Positions 16,120 to 25,295 of a stretch of 43,246 nt of DNA are shown here, in pieces. Numbering within the stretch: the first letter of the stretch is position 1; each line of letters opens with the position of its first letter. The translations under genes and the position numbers were made by a program. The notes below the pieces were generated by a model. It did not search any database, was not told where the DNA came from, and saw nothing but the letters and a program-made list of their open reading frames with translations. Where the stretch lies: positions 1 to 43,246 of the forward strand of contig JADGBZ010000021.1 of NCBI GenBank assembly GCA_015231175.1. The letters run 5' to 3'. This stretch comes from Magnetococcales bacterium. Lineage in GTDB: Bacteria; Pseudomonadota; Magnetococcia; Magnetococcales; DC0425bin3.

Positions 16120-16527
16120 ATTGAACTTTTTTCTTGGTGAATGCGCAATATATTGATACCAAAACTGTTGGTTCAATATTGGCAGGGCATTTACCAAGGT
16201 TGTCCCTTCCGGATTGTCTCATCCAGCCCGATTCCGGGCATTGTGGTAGAGTCTCCTTACCGATTTTGATGGACTGCATGGGTAAAATCCGGGACAATTC
16301 GGGCGCGTAGGGGCTGTTTCCGAGCGGCCCGATGCCACATCAACGGTTTTTGGGCGCGGACCGTCGGAACCTTCTTTTTCAAATGGCTCTTTGAAAATTG
16401 AAAACTGATGAGGATTCAGGCTGCTTTCCGAGAGCGGAAAAAGGCGTTCGAGACGATCAAACATGCAGGGTTGTTCAGAGTCTCCGTTGCATTTGAACGG
16501 ACCGTCGTCGGTTTGTGGAGGTTACTC
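16120..16527. other. 408-base stretch without a convincing gene
   Basis: Short frames exist on both strands but none has a ribosome site or recognisable content. An AT-rich dyad (CAATATATTGATACCAAA with TTGGTTCAATATTG, 16148-16182) lies near the left end, and GGAGG at the right end serves the next gene. The full Rpn/PD-(D/E)XK domain that often precedes DUF4351-like tails is not visible here. Confidence 0.5.
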
Positions 16528-16971
16528 ATGAAGGGTTCATTGAATAGTCCAGAAATGGAAGGAGTCACGCCCGAATACGTCTCCCAGCTTGGGAAGGAGT
16601 GGCTTGATTGGTTGGTAGACGTAACACCCGATGAGGAGCTTGCGTCTTTGCCAAAACCTGGGCATCTCCTGGTGCAAGAATACCAGGAAGGTCTTCAGGA
16701 AGGTCTTCAGGAAGGTCTTCAGGAAGGTCTTCAGGAAGGTCTTCAGGAAGGTCTTCAGATCGGCGAACAAAAAGGCCGCCAGGAGGGTGAGGTCGCGATT
16801 CTACTCCGAATCCTCCGCCGTCGTTTCTCCGATCTGCCAGACTGGGTGGAGCCAAAGGTTCTTGCCGCCAATCTCGATACCCTGGATGCATGGATCGATC
16901 GGGCAATTGAGGCGCACTCATTACAGGAAGTTTTTGGCGACGAGGCAGCCAGAGGGACAACGTTATTATAA
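16528..16971 (+). CDS. DUF4351-like protein with (QEGL)6 coiled segment
   Basis: Encodes 147 residues from an ATG with GGAGG 6 bases upstream; this start beats the longer frame to 16408. The N-terminus (VSQLGKEWLDWLVDVTPDEE) is short. Six perfect QEGL units and an IGEQKGRQEGE segment follow. The C-terminus is VAILLRILRRRFSDLPDW with a terminal helix LDTLDAWIDRAIEAHSLQEV. That C-terminal pattern (GE..LLLRLLERRFG.LP ... L..W..RAL.A.SL.EVF) is what I know as DUF4351, usually the tail of Rpn-type (PD-(D/E)XK, transposase-related) nucleases. Here the nuclease domain is absent, so this is either a short relative or a remnant. The function is unknown. Confidence 0.65.
   Translation: MKGSLNSPEMEGVTPEYVSQLGKEWLDWLVDVTPDEELASLPKPGHLLVQEYQEGLQEGLQEGLQEGLQEGLQEGLQIGEQKGRQEGEVAILLRILRRRFSDLPDWVEPKVLAANLDTLDAWIDRAIEAHSLQEVFGDEAARGTTLL
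16684..16755 (+). repeat. Six perfect tandem 12-bp repeats
   Basis: Unit CAGGAAGGTCTT, six identical copies, in frame, encoding QEGL each time. Copy-number change would keep the frame and only lengthen or shorten the coiled segment. Perfect identity suggests recent expansion. Confidence 0.95.
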
Positions 16972-17091
16972 CACATTGATTCTTATCATTTTATTTCTTA
17001 ATCTCGGCATCTCTCAGCTACCGAGGGGGAGTTGGAAGTTCGCCGACTTGCAAAGATTCGCTCCACACCATTTGCAACATGAGCGGATTTT

Positions 17092-18003
17092 TTATCTCCT
17101 GGTCAACTTTGAAACCAGGAAAGAGCCCATTTTGCAGCGATGGACAAAAAACCGGGCAAGGGCGTCCGGGATGACGGCCAGCAGAAAGTTTTTAGCGCGT
17201 CCCGCCGGCATGGGCAGTATCTCGGGTTTGAGCCCAAAGATTTGCACCTCATCCACAGCGAATCCTGGTTCGACGAGGGCTCGCCACTCCGGGATGGTAT
17301 AATACCGCGCAAGGGCGCCATCGGTGGCCAGTTGTTGAGTTTTCGTCAAGGATCCGGTGCGGAACAGGTTGCCTTTCAAAATACCGAAGAACAACCCTGC
17401 AATGATGTAATAGTTCCAATAATTTCGGTAGTAGACCATGATGTGGGCTTTGCCACCGGGTTTCAGCACACGGTGAATTTCGGAGAGAACTTTGGGGGTG
17501 TCGGCGGAGTGGTGGATCACCCCCCAACTCCAGACAAAGTCAAAGCTCTGATCGGGAAAGGTCATCTCCTCCGCATCCATGCGCAGAATCTGCGCCCGGA
17601 TGCCAGAAAGTTCCATGCGGGACCGCGTACAATGAACGGCGTGTTCGGTCAAGTCGATACCGGTAAACTCCCCGGCATGTTGGGCAATCAGTTGAGCGTG
17701 GGTACCGCATCCGACGCCGATTTCCAGGCATTTTTTATCTTGCAGATGGGCAAATGGGATCAGATTATCAAAGGGAATCGACTGCCAAGGCATGATCGAT
17801 CTTGTCGAACTGAAAAAACGCGCATCGATTTCGCGATAGTAGGCCTCGGAAAATTTTTCGTGTTCGAGGCCATCCCTCCAGTCATACTGCATGGGATTGT
17901 TTTCCCACCAGGTGCGGTTTGCCTCCTGCCAGCGGGATCTTTGCTCCGGGGAAGTTGGCGTGGCAATGGGGGATGCAAAATCTCCCAGGCTGCTTTTGTC
18001 CAT
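17092..18003 (-). CDS. Class I SAM-dependent methyltransferase
   Basis: Encodes 303 residues; GGGGAG lies 8 bases before the ATG at 18003. SAM-binding motif I is CLEIGVGCGTHAQLIAQH, then FTGIDLTEHAV (acidic end of strand 2), MDAEEMTFPDQSFDFVWSWG and HRVLKPGGKAHI. This is the Methyltransf_11/25 layout. The early WENNPMQYDWRD segment recurs in a subgroup of uncharacterised bacterial methyltransferases. After the Rossmann domain there is a hydrophobic helix pair (YYIIAGLFFGILKG). The substrate is unknown; neighbouring GT4 and GT9 genes suggest a glycan or lipid carrier, which is inference. It is 229 bases downstream of the GT9 gene in the same direction. Confidence 0.8.
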   Translation of the reverse strand: MDKSSLGDFASPIATPTSPEQRSRWQEANRTWWENNPMQYDWRDGLEHEKFSEAYYREIDARFFSSTRSIMPWQSIPFDNLIPFAHLQDKKCLEIGVGCGTHAQLIAQHAGEFTGIDLTEHAVHCTRSRMELSGIRAQILRMDAEEMTFPDQSFDFVWSWGVIHHSADTPKVLSEIHRVLKPGGKAHIMVYYRNYWNYYIIAGLFFGILKGNLFRTGSLTKTQQLATDGALARYYTIPEWRALVEPGFAVDEVQIFGLKPEILPMPAGRAKNFLLAVIPDALARFFVHRCKMGSFLVSKLTRR

Positions 18004-18232
18004 GTTGCATCTCCCCTTTCAGGGTCAAGAGTCACTCCAAACACGCTCCCCGGAGAAGCCCTGGCACCGCGAGCGCACGGTCTTCGACCATTCACCCGCC
18101 GCCAAGTTACCGGTCGAAGGTAACCGCATTGATCTCCAGAATCAACGGCGACCGAACCAGACCTCGTGCAAGGGCAAGCAGAGCCACCCGGGCGGTTCAA
18201 CCATACCTTTTGTTACGAAAGGGCCCCTGGTA

Positions 18233-19309
18233 TCACGACAATGTTTTCAGCACCACATCCAACACCTCGGACGTGCTGATGGATGTCATGCAGAGATGGT
18301 CGGAACGCGGGCAGGTGGAGAAGCAACAACCGCCGCAATGGACCGCTTTGCGAATGACGTGGTGCCCCTTTCCCAACGGATGCCAGCGTCCCGGGTTATC
18401 CCGGTCGGAAAAGATGGCCACGCAAGGGACTCCGACGGCGGATGCCAAGTGTACCGGACCGCTGTCAGGGCCAATGAACAATTGGCTCCTTGCCATGATG
18501 GCAGCGGTAATCCGCGGCGAAAACATACCAGACGCACCCAAGCCATCCTGCCAGGTGTTCAAGAGTCTTTCCTGGAGGGAAATCTCGTTTTTTCCGCCAA
18601 CAATCAGTATTTCGCAAATTTTTTTCTCAAGGAGGAGAGAACCCAGCGCCGCATAACGATCAGGGGGCCAGCGGTTGACAGGTTGCTTGGCGCCAGGGGC
18701 CATGATCACCAGGGGCCGGTCAGGATGGCGCCGATGGGCGGCCAGCCAAGCGTCCGCCTGTTTTGACTCCTCCTCGGTCAACTTGATGTCTGGCGGCGAA
18801 AGGGGATCAGCCAACGACCTTCCCGTTGCAAAGCCGCTGGACGTCAGACGTTCAAACAAAAAGCAGGCTTCCGAAGGAACGACGGCTGGGCGACCGTTTG
18901 CGTCGCGGGGATAAATGATGCGTCGCGGAAAGGGGAAAAAACCGACCTGATGCCATATGAGACAAAAAAGAAAAAAAAGGCTGTCACGCCAATGAGCTAC
19001 ACGACCGAACCGCTGTCCGGGAGCCAGACTGATCACGACATCAAATTTTTCCCGACGAATTTTTTGCGAGAGGAGCAACAACTCCCGGTAGAAACTCCAA
19101 CTACGATTTCCCGTCGGATAGGCAAGAAAATGATCGATATACGGTGTGTTTTCGAGGAGATGCCTGATCGCAACCTCCGCATTAAAAGATCTGTTTTCAA
19201 GCAGGGTAATTTCACTCTGTGCGCCGTAGTGGGAGCGAATCCAACTCAGCGCAGGCAGGGCAAGGACGGTGTCACCGAGAGATCCGAACCGAAACACAAG
19301 GACTTTCAT
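18233..19309 (-). CDS. Glycosyltransferase family 9 (heptosyltransferase-like)
   Basis: Encodes 358 residues from the ATG at 19309 (MKVLVFRFGSLGDTVLALPA), the classic GT9 opening; a longer frame to 19495 has no support. Later motifs are VIMAPGAKQPVNRWPPDRYA, ILIVGGKNE, and FIGPDSGPVHLASAVGVPCV AIF, typical of ADP-heptose:LPS heptosyltransferases. The C-terminal cysteine cluster (HCGGCCFSTCPRSDHLCM) is also seen in this family. It would add a heptose or similar sugar to LPS core or another glycan at the inner membrane. No strong ribosome site is seen. The 217 bases between this start and the divergent CHAT gene contain both promoters but none is clear. Confidence 0.85.
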   Translation of the reverse strand: MKVLVFRFGSLGDTVLALPALSWIRSHYGAQSEITLLENRSFNAEVAIRHLLENTPYIDHFLAYPTGNRSWSFYRELLLLSQKIRREKFDVVISLAPGQRFGRVAHWRDSLFFLFCLIWHQVGFFPFPRRIIYPRDANGRPAVVPSEACFLFERLTSSGFATGRSLADPLSPPDIKLTEEESKQADAWLAAHRRHPDRPLVIMAPGAKQPVNRWPPDRYAALGSLLLEKKICEILIVGGKNEISLQERLLNTWQDGLGASGMFSPRITAAIMARSQLFIGPDSGPVHLASAVGVPCVAIFSDRDNPGRWHPLGKGHHVIRKAVHCGGCCFSTCPRSDHLCMTSISTSEVLDVVLKTLS

Positions 19310-19525
19310 TATCGTGCCCAATACGCCAACCCGAGGATCTTCCCTTCCCACCGCCCAGTCTCGCATTATGTCAGGAAAGGATAAAATTGGCCAATGAGAA
19401 TTTTCTCCACCTCCGTGCAGCATGCCGGGCGCACGGTCAGATGCAACGATTGGGACAACCGTACAAACAGAACGGGATTGTCGTTCACCATACAAAAAAA
19501 TCTGCTATCCTGGGTAAGTGGGTGA

Positions 19526-22500
19526 TTGATGGGTCAACTCGATGCAACTGGGCGGATTGGGAACATGCACCCGGAAACGTGGTTGCCACGCTGGACGTCG
19601 CTTCGGTTTCTTCCTCCCCCGTGGGCCGGTCTTGGGGTCGGATTGTTGCTGGCTCCCTTGGGGGTGTTTGGGGCACCCTCCCCTCCCGCTGCTCCCGCTG
19701 CGATGGTTTCTCCCGACAAGATCGCAACAAGCAAGACGGCAGCCGCCAAGGGGGATGCCCAGGCGCAGGCGGATTTGGCCATGCTTTACCTCCTTGGGCG
19801 TGGTGTGGAGGAAAATCTTTCCGAGGCCATGAAGTGGATGAAGCTGGCTGCGGAACAGGGCCATGCCACGGCGCAAAACCTGCTGGGCGAGATGTATTTC
19901 CGTGGTCAGGGCATCAAAAAACCGGACGACAAGGAGGCTTTCCGGTGGTACCAGAAAGCCGTGGAGCAGGGCCATGTCGATGCCCAGGTCAACCTGGGGC
20001 TCATGTATCTCATGGGAACGGGCACCCCGGCGAACGCCAAGAAGGCTGCCGAGTTGTTCAAGCAGGCCGCAGAGAAGGGCCATCCCGTGGCCCAGCGGCA
20101 CATGGGTTACCTTTACGCCAAGGGAGAAGGGGTTTCCATCAACCCCAAGGAGTCGCAACGGTGGTATCAGATGGCCCAGGGCGGGGAGAAGGCCGGGGTT
20201 GTTTCCAGTGAACCCGGTGCAGTAGCCACCTCAGCCTCGGACACCCGGCAAGGCATTACGGGAACCGATCATGGCCCTGCGACATCACCCCCTTCCAAAT
20301 GGCAAGGAGCCGGGGCCGCCGAAGCTGATCAGGGCGAACAGGCCTTGCAGGCCGGGAACAGGGAAGGCGCCTTGACACACTTCAAGGCCGCTGCGGACCT
20401 TTCTCCCGAAGATGTCGAGATTCTCGGCCAAGTGGCGCAATTGAGCGCCCAGACGGGAGACAACAACCAGGCGGCGGACTTTTTCAAACGGGCCGTGACC
20501 CAGGCTGTCAAAGCCAAAAAATGGGAAAGGATCGCCGCATACAACGGAAAACTTTTTGAGCTGCTCTCACTCAAACCAGAAGCCATGGAGAAACGCCTGA
20601 CTGAGGTCTCTGCGCCACCCAAGGGAACGGAGATGGCCAAACGGGTCAATGATTGGTCGGCGCTTCTGGATCAAGCTGCGGTCGCCAGCTCCCAGGGACG
20701 GGATCCTGAAGCCCTGAAGCTGGCCCAGTCGGGGTTGGAGAGTGCTCAAAAATATTTCGGCAAGGGTCACTATTTGACCCAGGCAACCCGCCGTGATGTC
20801 GCCACCTACCTGTTTCGGACCGGGCAACAGACGAAGGCCCGATCCCTACTGACCGAAGCCACGCAGGGGACGCGCAAACTTCTGGGCGACGAACACCCGG
20901 AGACCCTGGCCATGCAATACCGCATGGCGGGCATGCTGGAGGAGAGTCACCTCTATCCGGAGGCGTTGCGGGCCTATTCGGAAACGCGCCGGGGCTACGA
21001 AAAATCACTTGGGGCTGATCATCCGGAGACTCTGCTGACTGGACGGGCCATCGCCCGGATTCAACAGAATCTCGGCCAATACGCAGACGCTGAAAATGGG
21101 CTTGCCGACCTCTGCCAAAAACTGGGTGAGCGTTTGGGATCCCACCATGACGAAAGGGCTGATTGTCTGGGACAGTTGGCCCGCCTGTATCTGCAACAAG
21201 GCCGCCTCGACGTGGCGGAGACCGCTTTCGCCCAGCTGGTTGAACTGCGCAAAACCTTGCAACCCGACTCTGCCCCAGCCTTGCGTGAGACCCGCCTCGG
21301 ACAAGCGGAGCTGTACCGTTTTCAGGCCCGTTACGATCAGGCTGAAGGGATCTTGAAAGAAATTTTGTCCACAGGAGAAAAGGAAAAGCCTCCTCTTGCG
21401 GGTCGGCTGCTGGTACGTGCCCGGGATCTGCTGGCTCAGGTTCTGGAGGATCGTGGCGACTTTGCCCAGGCGGAACATTTGACCCGGCAGGTGCTTGCCG
21501 AGGAGAGCAAAACCCTTGGAGAGGATCATCCGGACACCATCGCCACTCTGAGCGGACTGGCTGGCATTCTGCAACGAGCCGGGCAGCAGGAGGAGTCGGA
21601 AAGGATCCATGCCGAGGCCCTGCGCCGGGCGCGCAAAGTCCTTGGGGAGAAACATCAAACGACCATCACGATCCTGAACAATCTGGGGTTGGTGTTTGAA
21701 GGAGAGGGGCTTTACGATCAAGCCGAACCCATGTTCAAGGAGGCCCTCAAATGGGGGAGCGGGCTGCTGGGGGAGGCGCACCCGGTCACCATCGCCACCA
21801 TGAACAGCCTAGCCATGCTCTTTGAGAGCCAGGGAAACTTTGACAAGGCCCGCCCCCTGTACAGCAAGATCATCGCGCTCTCCAGCCAACGTCTTGGGCG
21901 GGAGCACCCCGATACCGTGGCCTTCATCAACAATCTCGCCTATCTGGAGATGATGCGCCAGGATGACGCCCAGGCCGCCGAACAGTTTCAGCAGGTGGTC
22001 ACGCTCTGGAGCAAAACCCTGGGAGAGAAACATCCGAAGACCCTGAAAAGCATGAACAACCTGGCGCGAGCCCTGCACAAGACATCCCGTCTTGATGCAG
22101 CGGAAAAATTGTTCAAAAAAACGTTGGCCCTGCGCGAAGAGATTCTGGGGCCCAACCACATGGATACCCTGCGTTCCATGCAGGATCTCGCTGCGCTCTA
22201 CCGGGATCAGAAGCGCTACAAGGAGGCCGATCAGCTTTTCCAGAAAACGTTGCAGTTGGAAGAGAAACTTTTGGGTCCGCAGCACCCCTACACCTTTGAG
22301 ACCCTGAATGGCTTTGCCGCCGTCAAGGATGCCCAGAAGGATACCGGAGAGGCTTTTCGTCTGCGTCAGACCCTCTTTTCGCGCCGCACGGAGTTTCTCA
22401 ACAGGATGATGTGGGTAGCCGGAGACAATGCCCGGGAGGGGTATGTTCGTCTGCATCAGCCGGAGCTTAACGCCTATCTGGGAGCACTGAGCCGTATGCC

Positions 22501-24196
22501 GCCGGAACACGCTGGCCGGGAGATCCTGGAAGCCGCCCTGCAACGCAAGGGGTTGTTGCTGAAAATTTCTTCTGAAGTCCAGCAGATTGCCCGCCTCTCC
22601 CTGGATCCGGCCCTGGGGAAACTGGCCGAGGATCTGATCAAGGCCCGCAAGGATCTGGCTGCCACGACCCTGGCCGGTCCCAAGGAGGGAGTCAGCGGCG
22701 AGGAACATTTGCGCCATTTGAACACCTTGGAAGATCGCATCAACACCCTGGAAGGTGACCTGGGCCGAGCCAGCCTGCATTTTCGTCAAAAGGCGGTTCC
22801 CGTCGGTTTGGCGGATTTAGCCAGTCAACTCCCTGAATCGGCTGTACTGGTAGACTTTTTGGATTACCGTGACGGGAAAGCGGAAGGGATGCTCGCCGGT
22901 CTGCTCACCAAGGAAAATGGCAAGCCAAAATATGGCATGGTTGTTTACAAAGATTTGAAGAAAATTCAGAAGCTCGTCATCGACTATCGGACCATCATCC
23001 AGGATGAAGCTGCCGAGGAGGCGGAGTTCAAGAAAGTGGGCGCCGAACTTTATGCCGAGGTATGGCAACCCCTGGTCGGATTTTTCGGCAAGCGCACCGA
23101 GGTATTTGTCGTCCCGGATGGCATCCTGAACATCATGCCTTTCAATGCCCTGGTCGATGAAAAAATGGCCTTTCTGGTCCAGGGTGTGGATTTGCATATC
23201 CTCAATTCAAGCCGTGACCTGATCACCAGGACAGTGACCAAGCCCCATGACGGCATGGTCACCTTTGCCGGTCCAGATTACGATTCGGAGAAGGCGGCGG
23301 GTGAAAAGGTTTTGGCGGAGGTGCGGAGGAAGCGGTCCGCCACGCCGGCCCAAACCCCGGAAGCGGTGGTTGTCGGAGATGCAGCGGCTGGGAAAGGCGA
23401 GAGTGCGCCGGGCGGCGATCTGGCCAACGCCGCATCGCCATCGGAAAACAGCCGTCGCTCTGTAGCCCTGAACCAGTTACGCGCCGGCCTGCGCGCTTTT
23501 TCGGTGGGTATGCGTGGCCTCAAGTTTGACCCATTGCCTGGTGCCTTGAAAGAGGGTGAACTGATCAGCGAAAGCGTGGTCAAGGTCAAGAAGGGGATCA
23601 AACTGTATGTCCAAAATGATGCCCAGGAAAGGAGCATCAAGGGTTTTGGCAAACAGCCTGACGTTTTGCACATCGCCACACACGGATTTTTTCTCAAGGC
23701 CGATGACACCTTGAAGAAACGCCTTCTCAAGCTACAGCGCAGCGCCGAAGTGCAACTCCCGCCACCGGGTGACAATCCCCTGTTGCGAGCTGGACTGGCC
23801 TTTGCCGGCATCAACGCCAACGCCCCCTATCTGGGTGAGATCGATACAGAGAATGATGGGGTGTTGACGGCTCTGGAGGTGATGGGCCTCAATCTGACCG
23901 GTACACGCCTGGCCGTGCTCTCGGCCTGCGAAACCGGACTGGGTGAAATTCATGAAGGAGAGGGGGTGTACGGGCTGCGCCGTGCCTTCCAGGAGGCTGG
24001 CGTGGAGAAGGTCATGGCCTCCCTGTGGGAGGTGAGCGACGCCGGCACCCAGGCGCTCATGACCGGATTTTACAAACGCATGTTGGCAGGAAAGGATCCG
24101 CGTGTTTCTTTGCGTGAGACACAGTTGGAACTCCTCGACTCATCGCAGTGGCGCCATCCTTATATCTGGTCGGCGTTCATGATGGTCGGCAGGTAG
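19526..24196 (+). CDS. Exported Sel1-TPR-CHAT caspase-like protein
   Basis: Encodes 1556 residues. A hydrophobic N-terminal stretch (WAGLGVGLLLAPLGVFGAPS) predicts export; ATG 19562 is an alternative start. Residues about 70-215 hold four Sel1 repeats (A-x-A-Q-x-x-L-A-x-L-Y pattern, e.g. AQAQADLAMLYLLGRG). Residues about 280-960 hold a long run of kinesin-light-chain-type TPRs (42-residue units, LGEDHPDTIATLSGLAGIL and relatives). Residues about 1180-1556 are a CHAT domain, with catalytic His1386 in LHIATHGFF and Cys1468 in LSACETGLG, followed by EGVYGLRRAFQEAG and VMASLWEVSD. CHAT domains are caspase-related cysteine proteases; TPR-CHAT proteins act as regulated proteases, for example in type III-E CRISPR. 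Here the repeats would sense a partner in the envelope. The FecR-like and cyclase genes follow on the same strand. Confidence 0.85.
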   Translation: MMGQLDATGRIGNMHPETWLPRWTSLRFLPPPWAGLGVGLLLAPLGVFGAPSPPAAPAAMVSPDKIATSKTAAAKGDAQAQADLAMLYLLGRGVEENLSEAMKWMKLAAEQGHATAQNLLGEMYFRGQGIKKPDDKEAFRWYQKAVEQGHVDAQVNLGLMYLMGTGTPANAKKAAELFKQAAEKGHPVAQRHMGYLYAKGEGVSINPKESQRWYQMAQGGEKAGVVSSEPGAVATSASDTRQGITGTDHGPATSPPSKWQGAGAAEADQGEQALQAGNREGALTHFKAAADLSPEDVEILGQVAQLSAQTGDNNQAADFFKRAVTQAVKAKKWERIAAYNGKLFELLSLKPEAMEKRLTEVSAPPKGTEMAKRVNDWSALLDQAAVASSQGRDPEALKLAQSGLESAQKYFGKGHYLTQATRRDVATYLFRTGQQTKARSLLTEATQGTRKLLGDEHPETLAMQYRMAGMLEESHLYPEALRAYSETRRGYEKSLGADHPETLLTGRAIARIQQNLGQYADAENGLADLCQKLGERLGSHHDERADCLGQLARLYLQQGRLDVAETAFAQLVELRKTLQPDSAPALRETRLGQAELYRFQARYDQAEGILKEILSTGEKEKPPLAGRLLVRARDLLAQVLEDRGDFAQAEHLTRQVLAEESKTLGEDHPDTIATLSGLAGILQRAGQQEESERIHAEALRRARKVLGEKHQTTITILNNLGLVFEGEGLYDQAEPMFKEALKWGSGLLGEAHPVTIATMNSLAMLFESQGNFDKARPLYSKIIALSSQRLGREHPDTVAFINNLAYLEMMRQDDAQAAEQFQQVVTLWSKTLGEKHPKTLKSMNNLARALHKTSRLDAAEKLFKKTLALREEILGPNHMDTLRSMQDLAALYRDQKRYKEADQLFQKTLQLEEKLLGPQHPYTFETLNGFAAVKDAQKDTGEAFRLRQTLFSRRTEFLNRMMWVAGDNAREGYVRLHQPELNAYLGALSRMPPEHAGREILEAALQRKGLLLKISSEVQQIARLSLDPALGKLAEDLIKARKDLAATTLAGPKEGVSGEEHLRHLNTLEDRINTLEGDLGRASLHFRQKAVPVGLADLASQLPESAVLVDFLDYRDGKAEGMLAGLLTKENGKPKYGMVVYKDLKKIQKLVIDYRTIIQDEAAEEAEFKKVGAELYAEVWQPLVGFFGKRTEVFVVPDGILNIMPFNALVDEKMAFLVQGVDLHILNSSRDLITRTVTKPHDGMVTFAGPDYDSEKAAGEKVLAEVRRKRSATPAQTPEAVVVGDAAAGKGESAPGGDLANAASPSENSRRSVALNQLRAGLRAFSVGMRGLKFDPLPGALKEGELISESVVKVKKGIKLYVQNDAQERSIKGFGKQPDVLHIATHGFFLKADDTLKKRLLKLQRSAEVQLPPPGDNPLLRAGLAFAGINANAPYLGEIDTENDGVLTALEVMGLNLTGTRLAVLSACETGLGEIHEGEGVYGLRRAFQEAGVEKVMASLWEVSDAGTQALMTGFYKRMLAGKDPRVSLRETQLELLDSSQWRHPYIWSAFMMVGR

Positions 24197-24202
24197 GCCG
24201 TG

Positions 24203-24229
24203 TTGACGCTGCCCGAAGTGGTGTATACT
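24203..24229 (+). promoter_or_regulatory. Candidate sigma-70 promoter before FecR-like gene
   Basis: TTGACG at 24203-24208 and TATACT at 24224-24229, spaced 15 bases (short). It lies 7 bases after the CHAT gene stop and about 50 bases before the next start, so the last two genes could also be transcribed alone. Confidence 0.45.
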
Positions 24230-24277
24230 TCCTCGAAACAGCCAAAAGTCTTGATGCAGCCAAGCGAGGTAAGTGAG

Positions 24278-25234
24278 ATGCAAAAAATACAAATCAAATA
24301 TTTGGGCATTCCATTGTTTGCTGCCCTCCTGGTAGTGGGGTTTCATGGTTCGGCCATGGCCAAAGGTGAACCGGTCATGATGTTGATGCAGGTCGCCGGG
24401 CATGTTGAATACAGCAAGGATGGAGAAAAATGGTTCAAGGTCAATCAGAACAAGATGCTTTTTGAAGGAACCCAGATCCGTTCCGGAGAGGGTGGTTCGG
24501 GCCGGTTGATCCATCAGGTTTCCGGAGTTGAACAGGAGTTGGGCGCCCATACGGTCATCAAGGTGAGCGCCACGGGCGCCGAGCTGGTGAGCGGTCAAGG
24601 ATTGGGGGAAGGCAAAACCGGCGAGAACGACCTGATGAGTGGCATCAAGAATCGTTTCGCCAAGGCCGAGCGTTATACAGTCGTGCGTCGTTCAGTCGAC
24701 AAGAGTGCCGGAGTCGAGGGTGTTGATGTCGCCAAGGAGGTGACCCTCTCCGCGATGCACCCTGATCTGGTCTGGGAGGGCAAGGGCCCGGACTACACCT
24801 ATGAACTCACGATCGATGGACAGCGATTCACGGTTCCAGCCACCCAAGAATCCGTTGTGCGCCACAAGGTTTCGGGTTTGACCCCGGGTCGGCACACCTA
24901 CCATGTTGCCCTGCAAAAAGGCGGCATGACAGTTAGCCATGAAGAAAAGCCGGGAACTTTGACCTGGATGTCCCCTGCCGAGGAAGAGACCCTGAAGGGG
25001 GAGATCGCTGCCAGCGAGAAAAAATATCCCGGCAATTTCTTCACCCTGGCCAGCATCCTGGAGAAGCATGGATTGACCGTGGCTGCCATGGAGACCTACC
25101 AGAAATATCTCGCCGCCCATGACGACGACAATGATTTCCGTCCCTTTTTGATCAAGACCCTACAGGATTTACAGCTCGGGGAGATGAAAAAGGCCGAAGT
25201 AAAAAAATACAACAGCCAGATCGGCAAGCCCTGA
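24278..25234 (+). CDS. FecR-domain exported protein
   Basis: Encodes 318 residues from the ATG at 24278 (AGGTAAG upstream); the longer frame to 24200 is rejected. The signal peptide is KYLGIPLFAALLVVGFHG with cleavage after AMA. Residues about 32-130 are FecR-like: AGHVEYSKDGEKWFKVNQNK, LFEGTQIRSGEGGSGRL, and a following beta-rich stretch. A Fn3/Ig-like segment (LTPGRHTYHVAL) and a C-terminal TPR-like helix region (FFTLASILEKHGLTVAAMET) follow. In TonB systems FecR domains transduce a periplasmic signal; soluble exported FecR proteins next to CHASE2 cyclases or CHAT proteins are a recurrent but, to my knowledge, poorly studied arrangement. It likely acts in the periplasm between the CHAT protein and the cyclase. 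Confidence 0.75.
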   Translation: MQKIQIKYLGIPLFAALLVVGFHGSAMAKGEPVMMLMQVAGHVEYSKDGEKWFKVNQNKMLFEGTQIRSGEGGSGRLIHQVSGVEQELGAHTVIKVSATGAELVSGQGLGEGKTGENDLMSGIKNRFAKAERYTVVRRSVDKSAGVEGVDVAKEVTLSAMHPDLVWEGKGPDYTYELTIDGQRFTVPATQESVVRHKVSGLTPGRHTYHVALQKGGMTVSHEEKPGTLTWMSPAEEETLKGEIAASEKKYPGNFFTLASILEKHGLTVAAMETYQKYLAAHDDDNDFRPFLIKTLQDLQLGEMKKAEVKKYNSQIGKP

Positions 25235-25295
25235 TCCTTGTTACTGGCGCAGCCGCCGGGTGTGTGCCTCGAATTGACCGTGAGGGATGTCCAAG

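Noticed and set aside
16684..16755. CRISPR-like or regulatory short repeats
   Set aside because: The repeats are 12 bp, contiguous and in frame, encoding QEGL.
19478..19511. Promoter for the CHAT gene (TTGTCG ... TATCCT)
   Set aside because: The spacing is 22 bases and both hexamers are weak.
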